Source: a virus. Taken from it: DNA of 57,326 nucleotides. The first letter of the stretch is position 1. Each line of letters opens with the position of its first letter. Of the stretch, positions 1-7,475 are shown one piece after another. Location: IMG/VR virus record IMGVR_UViG_3300045146_000200, positions 1 through 57,326 of that record, one strand, 5' to 3'. The notes beneath the pieces were generated by a model. The model searched no databases, was not told the DNA's origin, and was given only the letters and a program-made list of their open reading frames with translations. A program made the position numbers and the translations under genes.

Positions 1-166
1 CGTTGCCCTTCGCATCGAAGTTCTTCTTGTCGGCCTTCCAGGTGGTGAATGAGTTGATTCTGTCCTGCCACTCCTTGGCGAGTTGATCCTCCACGGGAGC
101 GGTAGTCGGCGCTTCGGACTTCCCTACGTCAACAGGAATCGCTGCGGAGTTAGCTCTTTTACCCAT
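1..166 (-). CDS. Probable portal protein, N-terminal fragment (cut by window edge)
   Basis: The gene reads leftward out of the window, so only about 55 N-terminal residues are visible. It starts MGKRANSAAIPVDV after a Shine-Dalgarno GGAGACACCCAG-ATG. The visible part has a disordered Ala/Pro/Thr stretch followed by a polar segment with WQDRINSF. The portal assignment is an inference from position downstream of the large terminase in the same operon, plus the W-x-x-RI type start often seen in portal proteins; no portal fold can be confirmed from this fragment. It overlaps the end of the upstream 260-codon gene by 43 bases. A head-morphogenesis protein is the main alternative. Confidence 0.5.
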   Translation of the reverse strand, partial: MGKRANSAAIPVDVGKSEAPTTAPVEDQLAKEWQDRINSFTTWKADKKNFDAKGN

Positions 167-906
167 CTGGGTGTCTCCACATGGAGTGATGTGCCATCCG
201 CGGCTCGAAGGGCCTGTTCCAGGCGTTCAAGCCGCGCCGTCTTTATCGCCTGCCGGATTGCGAACCTCACGGCCGCAAACGCATGCAGGGGGCGCACCCA
301 GATATACTCCGCTAACCTGCCATCCTCGGCCAACCGGGTGATCATGATCTGGTGATGACAGGTCTTGCAGGCCAAAATGTCATAGCACGTTACAAGCCTT
401 CCGTCAATCTCGAAGGGGGCGACCTGGCTCAGGATCATCGCTCGCTTCGTCGTCCAAAGGAACTGCGCACGGCGCTTCTTGAACCGTTCCCTCCACCCCC
501 GGAATCGAGTGAAATTCCTCGCGATGGAGAAGGTCGCCCGCATCGTGACGATCTTCTTTCTGCCATCCTTCGCTGGCCACAGAAACGAGTACTCTCGGCA
601 CATTCTGCTTCCGACTCGAAGCCATCGTTCCTTGGCGTGATACCGGATCTCGCGGCCGTATCTGCATACCGCGCAGAAGGACATGCTCCGCTTCGGCATC
701 TTCGGTATGTGGAACATGGAGACCTCGCCAGGAATGATGTGAACGAGCCAGGGTTGCTCCTGGTAGATCCGCTCCATGGCACGGCGATACCCACCGAATC
801 GGAAGCCGGACATGGCGCATTCGGCTTCGTGATCTGCCGATTTCCACGGCTTTGAGTGGCCTCGGGATCTCGTTCGGCTGATGACATTTTTAGTAATCCG
901 TAGCAT
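124..906 (-). CDS. Hypothetical Arg/Trp-rich, Cys-containing protein between terminase and portal
   Basis: A 260-residue protein of unknown function. It is rich in Arg, Trp and Tyr and carries two CxxC pairs, FCAVC near residue 80 and CKTCHH near residue 190, which could bind a metal. The chosen ATG at 906 has GAGG about 10 bases upstream and overlaps the terminase end by 17 bases; a GTG at 921 and an ATG at 813 are alternatives. Its end overlaps the start of the next gene by 43 bases. Other frames are also open here, but this frame has the most protein-like composition. Position in the packaging cluster suggests a late, virion-related or DNA-binding role, which is inference only. Confidence 0.55.
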   Translation of the reverse strand: MLRITKNVISRTRSRGHSKPWKSADHEAECAMSGFRFGGYRRAMERIYQEQPWLVHIIPGEVSMFHIPKMPKRSMSFCAVCRYGREIRYHAKERWLRVGSRMCREYSFLWPAKDGRKKIVTMRATFSIARNFTRFRGWRERFKKRRAQFLWTTKRAMILSQVAPFEIDGRLVTCYDILACKTCHHQIMITRLAEDGRLAEYIWVRPLHAFAAVRFAIRQAIKTARLERLEQALRAADGTSLHVETPRWVKELTPQRFLLT

Positions 907-2611
907 CCACGAGGTCCTCACCGATGAAATCGCCGCGTGCCTGCCCTCGCTCGTACTCGTCCATCATAGCGCCGACGCTCATTGGGTCCCTGTCCGCTTC
1001 CTGGACCTCCGTATAGGTTTCCTTGAGGGCCATCAAATAATGAAATGTGTCCACACTATGCGCGCCCTGAGCCGATCCCTTGTCGAATCCAGGCTTGGCC
1101 AGACCCTTCATGGGGCCACTGCGATACTCGTCTCGCTTGTACAGGGGCAACGTGGCCATGAGTTCCCCACATCCCCTGGAAATGAGGAACGGTTGCAAAA
1201 CCTTCCCTATCTGCGGAAACAGCCTCGGCTCCATCTCCTTTTGCACGATAGGGACGGAGTTCTCTGCACCAGTCACCTTGCGCATTGGAACTTCACCCAT
1301 AGCCATCAGGAGCCGATTCGCCAATCGGTAGGCGTTGAATACCTCGTACTTGGCGTCTAGGACGACCTTGATATCCTCGCTCATGGATCTGTCCACGACG
1401 CGCAGTTTGACCCGGTTGATCCCCCACATGCGCTCGCGTTCGATCATGTTGGCGATAATGCGTTCGACGTGGCCGGTGAATATGGCCTCATCGAAGAAGA
1501 TGCGCTGGTTGAACGGGGTGATCGCCATCCACATGACCCGGGTGGGTTCGTTCGTGTGGAAGTCCATGGCCGAGACCACTTCCCAGGACTTATCGAAGTC
1601 TTCCCGGTTCAGGTCGATGAAGATGTCCTGGCGCTTGGCGATGTCCGGGTATGCCGCGCCGGCAACGAAGACGAAGATGCCCTTCTCTCTGGCTTCGCGC
1701 TCGGCAGGAGGGCATCCATCGAGAAGGCGCTGAATAGCCCCTCGCGTGAGTACTCCATTATTCTCGACGGAGTTAGCCCAGATATCCGCCTCGTGTACGG
1801 CAATATCGGGATGCTGCCCATCCTTTGACTTCAAGTAGATTTCCCGATACATCCAAGGCTCGGACAGGGGTGTCGCCGTGATGAAGAACTGGCCGTTGTT
1901 CTTCATCAGCCCTCGGAGTGTGCCGGTAAAGTGCGGGAGCTTCGGGGGTTCGTCCGCCCACGCCCAGTGAAGCACGACCCCTTCCACCACGTCATCGTCC
2001 TGTTCCTTTGTCACCACGTCAAAGGATGACCCGGTCGGCATGTACCGAGCCGCGGTGATGTATCCCTGCGGTCTTTGGATCTCCCAGTACTCTCCATCCG
2101 ACTTGTCGTCGTAGGGCCAATGCGGAAGCCACTGGCGGAACTTCGGCAAAAGGTCTTCGTGGAACTTGCGCTGTGCCTTGACGAAGATTCGGCCAATGTT
2201 CGGGGTCCTGAACCGGAAATGCGGAGGCCACTTGTCCGGGTAGTCCCCGGTAATGAAGCAAGCCACCTTGATCGTGCCCCCAACCGTCTTACCTGTCTGG
2301 TTCGCATAGAACGCCGCGCTGATATGTGCAGGGCAAAAAAGGAATTCCTCCTGGTACTTGCGGATGTGAGGGTCTTCCCAGAGGAGGAATCGGTTGTGGA
2401 GCATGTCCCCGGTGATCTTCTGCGCTATGCCACGCGGGCGAGTCCGCATGTAGGCGGAGAGGCTGCCCGGCTGGATCATCTCGATCTTGTTCAGGTATCG
2501 GAGAAGGTACCTGTAGTTCCCGCCGCGCATAGTGCCGTAGCACTCGGGGCAGAGTCTATACCCGTTGGCGTCGTCTTCGGCGGCAATGTGACAGAGGAGA
2601 CATGCGGACAT
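890..2611 (-). CDS. terL: Terminase large subunit (DNA-packaging ATPase/nuclease)
   Basis: Motor that pumps phage DNA into the prohead and cuts it. The 573 residues fit the family length. Visible parts: an N-terminal zinc ribbon (C4-x2-C7 and C21-x2-C24), a Walker A-like loop ANQTGKT at 103-109, Walker B ending in DE at 220-221 (HWAWADEP), coupling motif ITATP near 244, then an RNase H-like nuclease half with acidic residues at D350 (SAMDF), D407 (VVDRS) and D521 (DTFHYL). The start sits just behind the stop of the 59-residue gene, with no strong Shine-Dalgarno, so translational coupling is likely. The small N-terminal zinc ribbon is an extra compared with many TerL proteins. Confidence 0.95.
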   Translation of the reverse strand: MSACLLCHIAAEDDANGYRLCPECYGTMRGGNYRYLLRYLNKIEMIQPGSLSAYMRTRPRGIAQKITGDMLHNRFLLWEDPHIRKYQEEFLFCPAHISAAFYANQTGKTVGGTIKVACFITGDYPDKWPPHFRFRTPNIGRIFVKAQRKFHEDLLPKFRQWLPHWPYDDKSDGEYWEIQRPQGYITAARYMPTGSSFDVVTKEQDDDVVEGVVLHWAWADEPPKLPHFTGTLRGLMKNNGQFFITATPLSEPWMYREIYLKSKDGQHPDIAVHEADIWANSVENNGVLTRGAIQRLLDGCPPAEREAREKGIFVFVAGAAYPDIAKRQDIFIDLNREDFDKSWEVVSAMDFHTNEPTRVMWMAITPFNQRIFFDEAIFTGHVERIIANMIERERMWGINRVKLRVVDRSMSEDIKVVLDAKYEVFNAYRLANRLLMAMGEVPMRKVTGAENSVPIVQKEMEPRLFPQIGKVLQPFLISRGCGELMATLPLYKRDEYRSGPMKGLAKPGFDKGSAQGAHSVDTFHYLMALKETYTEVQEADRDPMSVGAMMDEYERGQARGDFIGEDLVDATDY

Positions 2612-2614
2612 AGT

Positions 2615-2794
2615 TCATTTTGCTATAGACAGGTAGTGCGCCCGAAACGTCTTGGCGAACTCCCCTGGTCTTCGCTGAAGCTCGATTGCCAACTTCCGCA
2701 GCCACGCGACGATGGCCTTCCGTTGCTTCGGGGTCATGTCAGCGACTCCACGCACCATCACCGATGCTACAACTTTGTAGTCTGTATTCCTCAT
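2615..2794 (-). CDS. Hypothetical small protein upstream of terL
   Basis: A 59-residue basic protein beginning MRNTDYKVVASVMVRG. The start is set by AGAGG nine bases upstream of the ATG; the longer open frame extending upstream lacks a ribosome site. The middle, MTPKQRKAIVAWLRKL, looks like one or two amphipathic helices. It ends four bases before terL, consistent with translational coupling. No family is recognised. By position it could be a packaging accessory, but nothing in the sequence shows that. Confidence 0.65.
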   Translation of the reverse strand: MRNTDYKVVASVMVRGVADMTPKQRKAIVAWLRKLAIELQRRPGEFAKTFRAHYLSIAK

Positions 2795-2880
2795 GCAAGT
2801 GATCCTCTTACCTAGTTCCAGTATAGGTTCAACAAAGCCATGCAGCGGACTACCGCCGCTGATGCTCACCGTTCGGCTCC

Positions 2881-3372
2881 TTACCTCCCCTGCGCGTATC
2901 GTGCTGCGGCCGAAGGGGACATCTTGACCATGCCCGTGCCAGGAATCTGGACCGAGACCATTTCAGCCGGCCCCCCTTGCACTTCCTGTTGCTGTGCCTG
3001 GACCTGCTTCTTCATGGCCGTCTGACCGGCCTGCACGACCTGCATCTTCGTCGGCGCACCTGGCTTCACAGCAACCATTGCCCGGACCTGGTTCTCCAGG
3101 TTCGTCAGGCGCTGGTTCAACTCTACCACCCACTGCCCCAGTTCGAGTATCCTGGCGTCAGAAAGGTCCTGCCGGTGAAGCCTCTGGATGCAGTCGGAAA
3201 CCTGGATGACCTGCTCGACGGTATGCTCCGTGTTCGTATCGAAAAGGAGATTCATCAGGCGGAGTTGCGCCGCACGAAGGGGCGACATCTCCTGGTCTTG
3301 TGGGGGCGACGCTTCCTGTCCCAACTCTTCGGTAGGCTCCACATCATCACCGACAACCTGTTCGTCACTCAT
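2881..3372 (-). CDS. Hypothetical acidic, helical late protein
   Basis: A 163-residue protein starting MSDEQVVGDDVEPTEE after a strong GAGGAGGGAGCA-ATG. The N-terminus is acidic and disordered. Residues ~35-100 are predicted helical with heptad-like leucines (RLMNLLFD, LELGQWVVELNQRL), followed by a Gln-rich, then basic tail. Its ATG overlaps the end of the preceding gene by 8 bases. It lies in the packaging operon between a possible small terminase gene and terL. The helical, acidic character fits an assembly or scaffold-like accessory, but no family is recognised. Confidence 0.7.
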   Translation of the reverse strand: MSDEQVVGDDVEPTEELGQEASPPQDQEMSPLRAAQLRLMNLLFDTNTEHTVEQVIQVSDCIQRLHRQDLSDARILELGQWVVELNQRLTNLENQVRAMVAVKPGAPTKMQVVQAGQTAMKKQVQAQQQEVQGGPAEMVSVQIPGTGMVKMSPSAAARYAQGR

Positions 3373-3742
3373 TGCTCCCTCCTCTGAGTGCTTGTGGCAG
3401 ATACAACTTGAGATCGTCAACCTGGTTTCGGACCGTCTTGGAGTCCATGATGGCATCAGATTCCACGCCGGTCCAGTCGCTCACCCCCCAACGAAACACC
3501 TTCGATGCTATTTCCATGGCCCGAATCTTGATAGCCGGGTCGGCGCATTGGAGTCCGTCCTTGACGGCTTGGATAAGTTCCGATGACGGTAATTCCTCTT
3601 TCGCCAGTTCGGCCAGTTCCAAAATCCTCTCCCGAGACAGATTGCGCAATGTAATCGACGCGCGCTCCAGAGCGCGTTCGTCGCTGGACAGGGACGCATC
3701 GTCGTCCGGCTTTCCGAGTCCCACCGGGAGATCGTTGCTCAT
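3365..3742 (-). CDS. Hypothetical protein, candidate small terminase subunit
   Basis: A 125-residue, mainly helical protein with a charged, disordered N-terminus and a helical core (RERILELAELAKEEL, KIRAMEIASKVFRW). It starts in an ATGA overlap with the stop of the 50-residue gene, and its own stop overlaps the next start by 8 bases, so it is tightly coupled. Small terminases usually sit one to three genes upstream of terL and are helical DNA-binding oligomers, so this or the 163-residue neighbour is the best candidate. No clear helix-turn-helix can be read, so this is a positional guess. Confidence 0.6.
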   Translation of the reverse strand: MSNDLPVGLGKPDDDASLSSDERALERASITLRNLSRERILELAELAKEELPSSELIQAVKDGLQCADPAIKIRAMEIASKVFRWGVSDWTGVESDAIMDSKTVRNQVDDLKLYLPQALRGGSNE

Positions 3743-3891
3743 TTCCCCTTCTTGGCGAAATCTCTGGCCTGCTTGAGGGTCAAGGATTGCATCGCCCGGC
3801 GAGCTTTGCCGGAGGACAATCGCTTGTGTCCCTTCTTCGCTCCGTAGATCATGCCCATAAACCGGCGTTGCTTCTCGCTTTTTGCTGGCAT
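3739..3891 (-). CDS. Small basic protein, first gene of the leftward late operon
   Basis: Fifty residues, very basic, beginning MPAKSEKQRRFMGMIYGAKK and ending in a lysine-rich tail. The start has an excellent Shine-Dalgarno (GAGGAGGT, 8-9 bases upstream). Short proteins with MPAKS-x-x-QRRF-x-GM are widespread in phages, often near packaging genes, and may bind DNA; their function is unknown to me. It is the first gene after the divergent control region at 3.9-4.1 kb. Confidence 0.75.
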   Translation of the reverse strand: MPAKSEKQRRFMGMIYGAKKGHKRLSSGKARRAMQSLTLKQARDFAKKGK

Positions 3892-3913
3892 GTGGTGTAC
3901 CTCCTCGCGCAAA

Positions 3914-3942
3914 ACATTAGCATTGCCAGGAACTTTCCGCAA
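3914..3942 (-). promoter_or_regulatory. Weak candidate promoter for the leftward packaging operon
   Basis: On the minus strand TTGCGG (3937-3942) is followed by 17 bases and TAATGT (3914-3919), with TGC directly before the -10 as in extended -10 promoters. It would start RNA about 15 bases before the late operon's first gene. Both hexamers are poor, so this is tentative; late transcription may instead need a phage activator. Confidence 0.3.
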
Positions 3943-3947
3943 CCTTG

Positions 3948-3976
3948 TTGAAAAAAATAACCGGCTATCCTATCCT
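3948..3976 (+). promoter_or_regulatory. Sigma70-type promoter driving the structured leader and the gmhA-cysC operon
   Basis: TTGAAA (3948-3953), 17 bp spacer, TATCCT (3971-3976). The predicted start at about 3983-3984 coincides with the first base of the long stem of the structured RNA that follows. The -35 is identical to those of both divergent promoters at 8.3-8.4 kb. Confidence 0.7.
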
Positions 3977-3983
3977 TTTGCGC

Positions 3984-4094
3984 GTGGCGAGGGTCCCGCA
4001 ACGAGAGGGGTCCGTCACTAAGACGTATCATCTGAGGGTGTCCCGGGACTAGACCATCAGAAGACCCGGCGATCTGGTCGGGAACCCTCGCCAC
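3984..4094 (+). ncRNA. Structured RNA or 5' leader with 15-bp closing stem
   Basis: GTGGCGAGGGT (3984-3994) pairs perfectly with ACCCTCGCCAC (4084-4094). The helix continues with CCCG (3995-3998) against CGGG (4079-4082), leaving one bulged A. Inside are a 10-base palindrome GTCCCGGGAC (4040-4049) and a hairpin formed by GAC/GTC and CAGA/TCTG between 4052 and 4079. Transcription from the promoter at 3948-3976 should begin exactly at the stem's 5' base. There is no U-run after the stem, and the next gene's ribosome site (GGGAG) lies 12 bases downstream, so a regulatory leader is more likely than a terminated small RNA. No known RNA family is recognised. Confidence 0.6.
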
Positions 4095-4116
4095 CCGTTA
4101 TTCATGGGAGCAGCAC

Positions 4117-4710
4117 ATGGAGTTGAGGACTGCACTCTGCCTGAGATACCTGGACAAGATGTTGGAGTTCCCCGTAGCGAAGAATGGCGGGGACTTGATT
4201 GAATGCGGGGTAGGATGCGGCGTTACATCCTTCGCCATGGCTCAATGGATTCTGAAGCGCCAGCAGAATCGCCGCCTCTATTCCTGCGACACCTTCGCAG
4301 GTCTCCCCTATACCGACGAGGCATCTACAGCCGGAGTGACGAAAAGCGATCTCGCCGTAGGGGAATGCGGCGGGATGACTCTCGGTGACTTTGATAAGCA
4401 ACTCATCACGCGTGGCATCCGATCCGTTGTCGTGCCAGTCCCCGGGCTATTCGAGGATACGCTGGAGCCCATATTGTGTGACAAGAAGTTCGCATTCGCG
4501 TGGGTAGATGCGGACTTGCAATTTTCCACCGAGGTCGCTTTCCGGTTTCTCCATCCCCGGTTGGTGCCGAACGCCATCATCGGTTTTCACGACTATGGGT
4601 TCGTCCGGTGTCCGGGCATTAAGATTGTCGTCGATGGGGAAGTGCGCCCCTTGGGGTACAAGGAACTTCACTGCGAAGGCGACTGCATTTTTTTCCTGAG
4701 GGTATCCTGA
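4117..4710 (+). CDS. TylF/MycF-type SAM-dependent methyltransferase
   Basis: 197 residues. A class I methyltransferase fold is indicated by the glycine loop LIECGVGCGVTSF (~27-39), an acidic strand-2 position in YSCDTFAGLP (~55-64), the metal/substrate segment FAWVDADLQ (~127-135) and FHDYG (~157-161). These match the TylF (macrocin O-methyltransferase) family, which methylates sugar hydroxyls. It is the first gene behind the structured leader and ends in an ATGA overlap with gmhA. A sugar O-methyltransferase acting on the heptose or glycan made by its neighbours is an inference. Family call fairly sure, substrate unknown. Confidence 0.8.
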   Translation: MELRTALCLRYLDKMLEFPVAKNGGDLIECGVGCGVTSFAMAQWILKRQQNRRLYSCDTFAGLPYTDEASTAGVTKSDLAVGECGGMTLGDFDKQLITRGIRSVVVPVPGLFEDTLEPILCDKKFAFAWVDADLQFSTEVAFRFLHPRLVPNAIIGFHDYGFVRCPGIKIVVDGEVRPLGYKELHCEGDCIFFLRVS

Positions 4711-5303
4711 TGCCAGAATCCAAATTCGTCGCGCTGCATGACACGCCAGACATCTACGGATACATCGAGGCGTACAAGGATCGCACTTACGTCGCCTTGA
4801 ATTCCATCCCAAGAGAACCGGTTGCCAATGCAATCCGTGTCATCGAAGACCTCCGGTTGTGCGGGTGGGTTTTCACCTGCGGGAACGGTGGAAGCCACTC
4901 GATAGCGTCCCATCTTGCCGAGGACCTTCTGAAGTGCAGCAAGGCTGATAAGGGGCCGCGAGCCTTTTGTCTTGGCGATGCGGCTCCTACCGTCATGGCC
5001 ATCGCCAACGATATCTCCTACGACGAGATTTTCGCGTACCAGATGGAGCGGATTGACCCTGCCGATGGGTGTCTTGTGGCCTTCAGCGGAAGCGGCAACA
5101 GCAAGAATATCATCCGAGCCGCAGAGAAAGCTAAGGAGCTTGAACTCGTTTCCATTGGCGTCACTACTATCTGCGGCGGGAAGTTGAAAGACCTGGTGGA
5201 CATACCCATTTGCATTGCCAGCGCGAACATGGCGGCACTGGAAGATGCGTTCCAAGTCGTGGCACATATGATCGCCTACTCGTTCATCGAGGACGCCCCG
5301 TGA
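4710..5303 (+). CDS. gmhA: Sedoheptulose-7-phosphate isomerase (GmhA-like, SIS domain)
   Basis: 197 residues, the usual GmhA length. GmhA converts sedoheptulose 7-phosphate to D-glycero-D-manno-heptose 7-phosphate, the first step of ADP-heptose synthesis for LPS. The SIS phosphosugar site is visible as CGNGGSHSIASHLAEDL (57-73) and FSGSGNSKNI (125-134). A conserved C-terminal helix with the E-x3-Q-x3-H type pattern (LEDAFQVVAH) matches the family's catalytic Gln/His region. It overlaps its neighbours on both sides (ATGA, GTGA), so methyltransferase, isomerase and APS kinase form one translational unit. Other SIS isomerases are possible but fit less well. Confidence 0.88.
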   Translation: MPESKFVALHDTPDIYGYIEAYKDRTYVALNSIPREPVANAIRVIEDLRLCGWVFTCGNGGSHSIASHLAEDLLKCSKADKGPRAFCLGDAAPTVMAIANDISYDEIFAYQMERIDPADGCLVAFSGSGNSKNIIRAAEKAKELELVSIGVTTICGGKLKDLVDIPICIASANMAALEDAFQVVAHMIAYSFIEDAP

Positions 5304-5824
5304 CAACCAAGGTCTACTGGATCACCGGCCTGCCAAGCTCTGGCAAGAGCACGATGGCGATGAAGCTCTTCAACGTCATCAGCGATGAACGCACCCCATG
5401 CGTCATTCTCGATGGGGACGACTTCCGGAAGTACGTCTCATCCGATTGCGATTTCAGCGTTCAAGGTAGGCGAGAGAATCTGCGCAGGGCGGCAGGTGTG
5501 GCTAGCATGCTCCGGGGGCAGGGATTCAACGTGATCTGTTGCTTCGTCTCGCCCGAGCGAAAGATGCGTCGATACATCAAGATGATTATCGGGGAGCCCA
5601 ACTTCGTAGAGATTTACCTGCGGGTAGATGCGGAACTGTGCCGAATGACAGACGTGAAGGGGAACTGGATGAAGGCCGACCTCGGCTTCCTGAAGGACTT
5701 CACCGGGAAGGACGCGGAGTATGAACAGCCGTTGCCCGGGGAGGCGAAGTACGTGTTCACGAGGACTGAGGACTTGGACAAGTTCGTGGCGCGTGTGGCG
5801 ACCGAGACCTGTCAGAAAAGCTAG
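5300..5824 (+). CDS. cysC: Adenylylsulfate (APS) kinase, makes PAPS
   Basis: 174 residues from a GTG start in a GTGA overlap with gmhA. APS kinase phosphorylates adenylyl sulfate to PAPS, the sulfate donor. Visible motifs: P-loop GLPSSGKST (10-18), DGDDFRK (38-44), the RRENLRRAAGVASML helix (57-71) and the APS-site segment FTGKDAEYEQP (134-144). This order and length match CysC. The likely user of PAPS in this genome is the sulfotransferase-like protein at 34.5-35.4 kb. Sulfate assimilation is a less likely purpose, since no sulfite reductase is present. Confidence 0.9.
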   Translation: MTTKVYWITGLPSSGKSTMAMKLFNVISDERTPCVILDGDDFRKYVSSDCDFSVQGRRENLRRAAGVASMLRGQGFNVICCFVSPERKMRRYIKMIIGEPNFVEIYLRVDAELCRMTDVKGNWMKADLGFLKDFTGKDAEYEQPLPGEAKYVFTRTEDLDKFVARVATETCQKS

Positions 5825-5829
5825 GACCA

Positions 5830-5867
5830 TAAAGAAACCCGGCTGGTTCGGTTATTCCTGCGCCGGG
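5830..5867 (-). terminator. Possible terminator of the RecT operon
   Basis: Read on the minus strand, CCCGGC and GCCGGG (5838-5867) close an 18-base loop and are followed by a T-rich tail (TTTCTTT). It lies in the 137-base gap between the convergent cysC and minus-strand recombination genes. The stem is only 6 bp, so strength is doubtful. Confidence 0.4.
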
Positions 5868-5961
5868 GACAGGTTGAGGAATGGAATTGTTACGCCCGCG
5901 GATCAACGGCACTCGAACCATTACCTCCCCGCAGTCGCGTCACACTATGGACATTTGTGAG

Positions 5962-6426
5962 TCATACTGGGCAGCCATATTCATGGCACCCGACCAGGTT
6001 GCACAATGCGCCATGGCACAACAACAGGTCGCGGGGTTTCGTCAGGTATATGCGGGCCATCATGCACGCCACCTCAAATGTGTTCTGGCTGTGATCCTGT
6101 GACACCCCAGGAACCAGCCTGTATTGTTCAGTATTTGAAAGCCTACGGAATGTTGATACCGCGGCAGGGTCTTTCAGCGCATCAGCAATCACGACCGCCT
6201 GTTCGCAGACAAACAACTCATACGCCTCATACCTCCATCGCCAACTGCGGGGATTACGATCCCGAAACGCGACCAACCGCGCGCTGAATGGCTCTGGTAA
6301 CGCCTGTATCCGGCGAGTATAGCCTTCCTCCAAGAGATAGTACTCCTTGCGGCGTTCATCATCGAATCTTGCCGCATCTTCTTTCTCGCTGATCTTCTGT
6401 TCGTCCGGTGTCGTGTTAGGGTTCAT
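5962..6426 (-). CDS. Hypothetical protein of the recombination operon
   Basis: 154 residues, no family recognised. The N-terminal third is charged and helical (EKEDAARFDDERRKEYY). The body contains aromatic-rich helices (RNPRSWRWRYEAYELFVCEQ), and the C-terminus is Cys-rich (LLLCHGALCNLVGCHEYGCPV contains five cysteines), suggesting a metal site or disulfides. It starts in a 4-base overlap with the recT-like stop and is the last gene of the three-gene minus-strand operon, so it may assist recombination or host takeover. That role is inference. Confidence 0.7.
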   Translation of the reverse strand: MNPNTTPDEQKISEKEDAARFDDERRKEYYLLEEGYTRRIQALPEPFSARLVAFRDRNPRSWRWRYEAYELFVCEQAVVIADALKDPAAVSTFRRLSNTEQYRLVPGVSQDHSQNTFEVACMMARIYLTKPRDLLLCHGALCNLVGCHEYGCPV

Positions 6427-7475
6427 ATCAGAGACCCCTGCTTTGTAGCCGGTGCCTTCCTGGGGGGCGTGTTCTTCAGGACGAGTCGGCTGATGGACTG
6501 CTTAAGGTAGTCCATCAGCTCCGCGATTTCCGGGGCGGTCAGGTTCGCTGCCCGTCCAGTCTTCTTTTCGAGCATCTCCTTGATCGCCGCGAGGCCAGCG
6601 GCGTCCTTGCCGTCCACGCAGGTCTGAATATCCGCGTCAATCTGCATCATGTCATCGGACGTGAGGGATGACTCGGGCTCAGGCTCTGGCGGCTTTGTCT
6701 CCTGAGTCTCTTGGGCCTCCGGTTTGGGCGGAGAGATTGGTTCTCCGGGTTCGGTGTGGTCCTCGACATTCCCGGGTTCAACGTGAACCTCGGGGATCTC
6801 GGGGGCGTGTGATGCGGGAAGAACCGAGACCGAGACCGCGCCTTGCGCCGGGACCTTGATATCCTGAAGTTCCTCTGCGATGCCGACCCCCTTCAGCACG
6901 TCCGCAAAGCAGTCTCGGATGGCGAAGGATCTGGCCCGCATCTGGAGCATCCTGCCCCAGTACTCGTTCCATGGGCCACTTTTGCTCCAGAGTTGGGCAT
7001 TCTTCGCGGCCTTGACGCTGAATTTTCTAGCCATCCATTCCTGGCCACGCCGCTTCAACCGGCAGACTGCCTTCAGATTGTCAGGAGCGGACGCTTTCTC
7101 TTCCGGCACGTCTTCGATTCTCTTGTCCCCGATCTCGTAGTACTCCTCGATGGCCTCGAAGGAATCCGATGCCCGGACAAGAGCCAGCGCCATATCCCCG
7201 AACACGGCTGGGCGACCGTTCACCACTGCGATATTCTGGACGGCCTGCATGGGCTTTAGGCCAAGTTCCATGCCGCACTGCATGGCCACCATGACCGTCT
7301 CTTGGGTGAACCCCTTGGGACAGATACCGGACTTGACCACCGCGCCAGAAAACCTCCACATCTCGTCCATGGTGGCGAGTTGGAGTCCGTAATTCCCGGT
7401 GGCAATCGCGCGCTTTTGAGTTGGGGCAAGTGCCGTTTCGGGTGTCGTCTTGTACTCACTCTGAGTTTCTGACAT
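6423..7475 (-). CDS. recT: RecT-family single-strand annealing protein
   Basis: 350 residues starting MSETQSEYK after AAGGAG. The N-terminal ~220 residues carry the pattern typical of phage RecT-like annealing proteins: MELGLKPMQAVQNIAVVNGRPAVFGDMAL, with segments such as GLKPMQAVQ and GRPAVFGD near residues 70-90, followed by the basic WMARKFSVKAAK and the region around LQMRARSFAIRD. The C-terminal third is Pro/Glu-rich linker and a small helical tail. It would anneal strands resected by the nuclease encoded directly upstream (1-base overlap), giving a Red/RecET-like pair. Family call is good; biochemical activity is untested. Confidence 0.82.
   Translation of the reverse strand: MSETQSEYKTTPETALAPTQKRAIATGNYGLQLATMDEMWRFSGAVVKSGICPKGFTQETVMVAMQCGMELGLKPMQAVQNIAVVNGRPAVFGDMALALVRASDSFEAIEEYYEIGDKRIEDVPEEKASAPDNLKAVCRLKRRGQEWMARKFSVKAAKNAQLWSKSGPWNEYWGRMLQMRARSFAIRDCFADVLKGVGIAEELQDIKVPAQGAVSVSVLPASHAPEIPEVHVEPGNVEDHTEPGEPISPPKPEAQETQETKPPEPEPESSLTSDDMMQIDADIQTCVDGKDAAGLAAIKEMLEKKTGRAANLTAPEIAELMDYLKQSISRLVLKNTPPRKAPATKQGSLI

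Noticed and set aside
352-855. Plus-strand open frame over the 124-906 gene
   Set aside because: All neighbouring genes are minus-strand; no ribosome site or family features.
5900-5930. tRNA T-arm-like GGTTCGAGTGCC on the minus strand
   Set aside because: The T-stem does not pair and no other tRNA arm is found.
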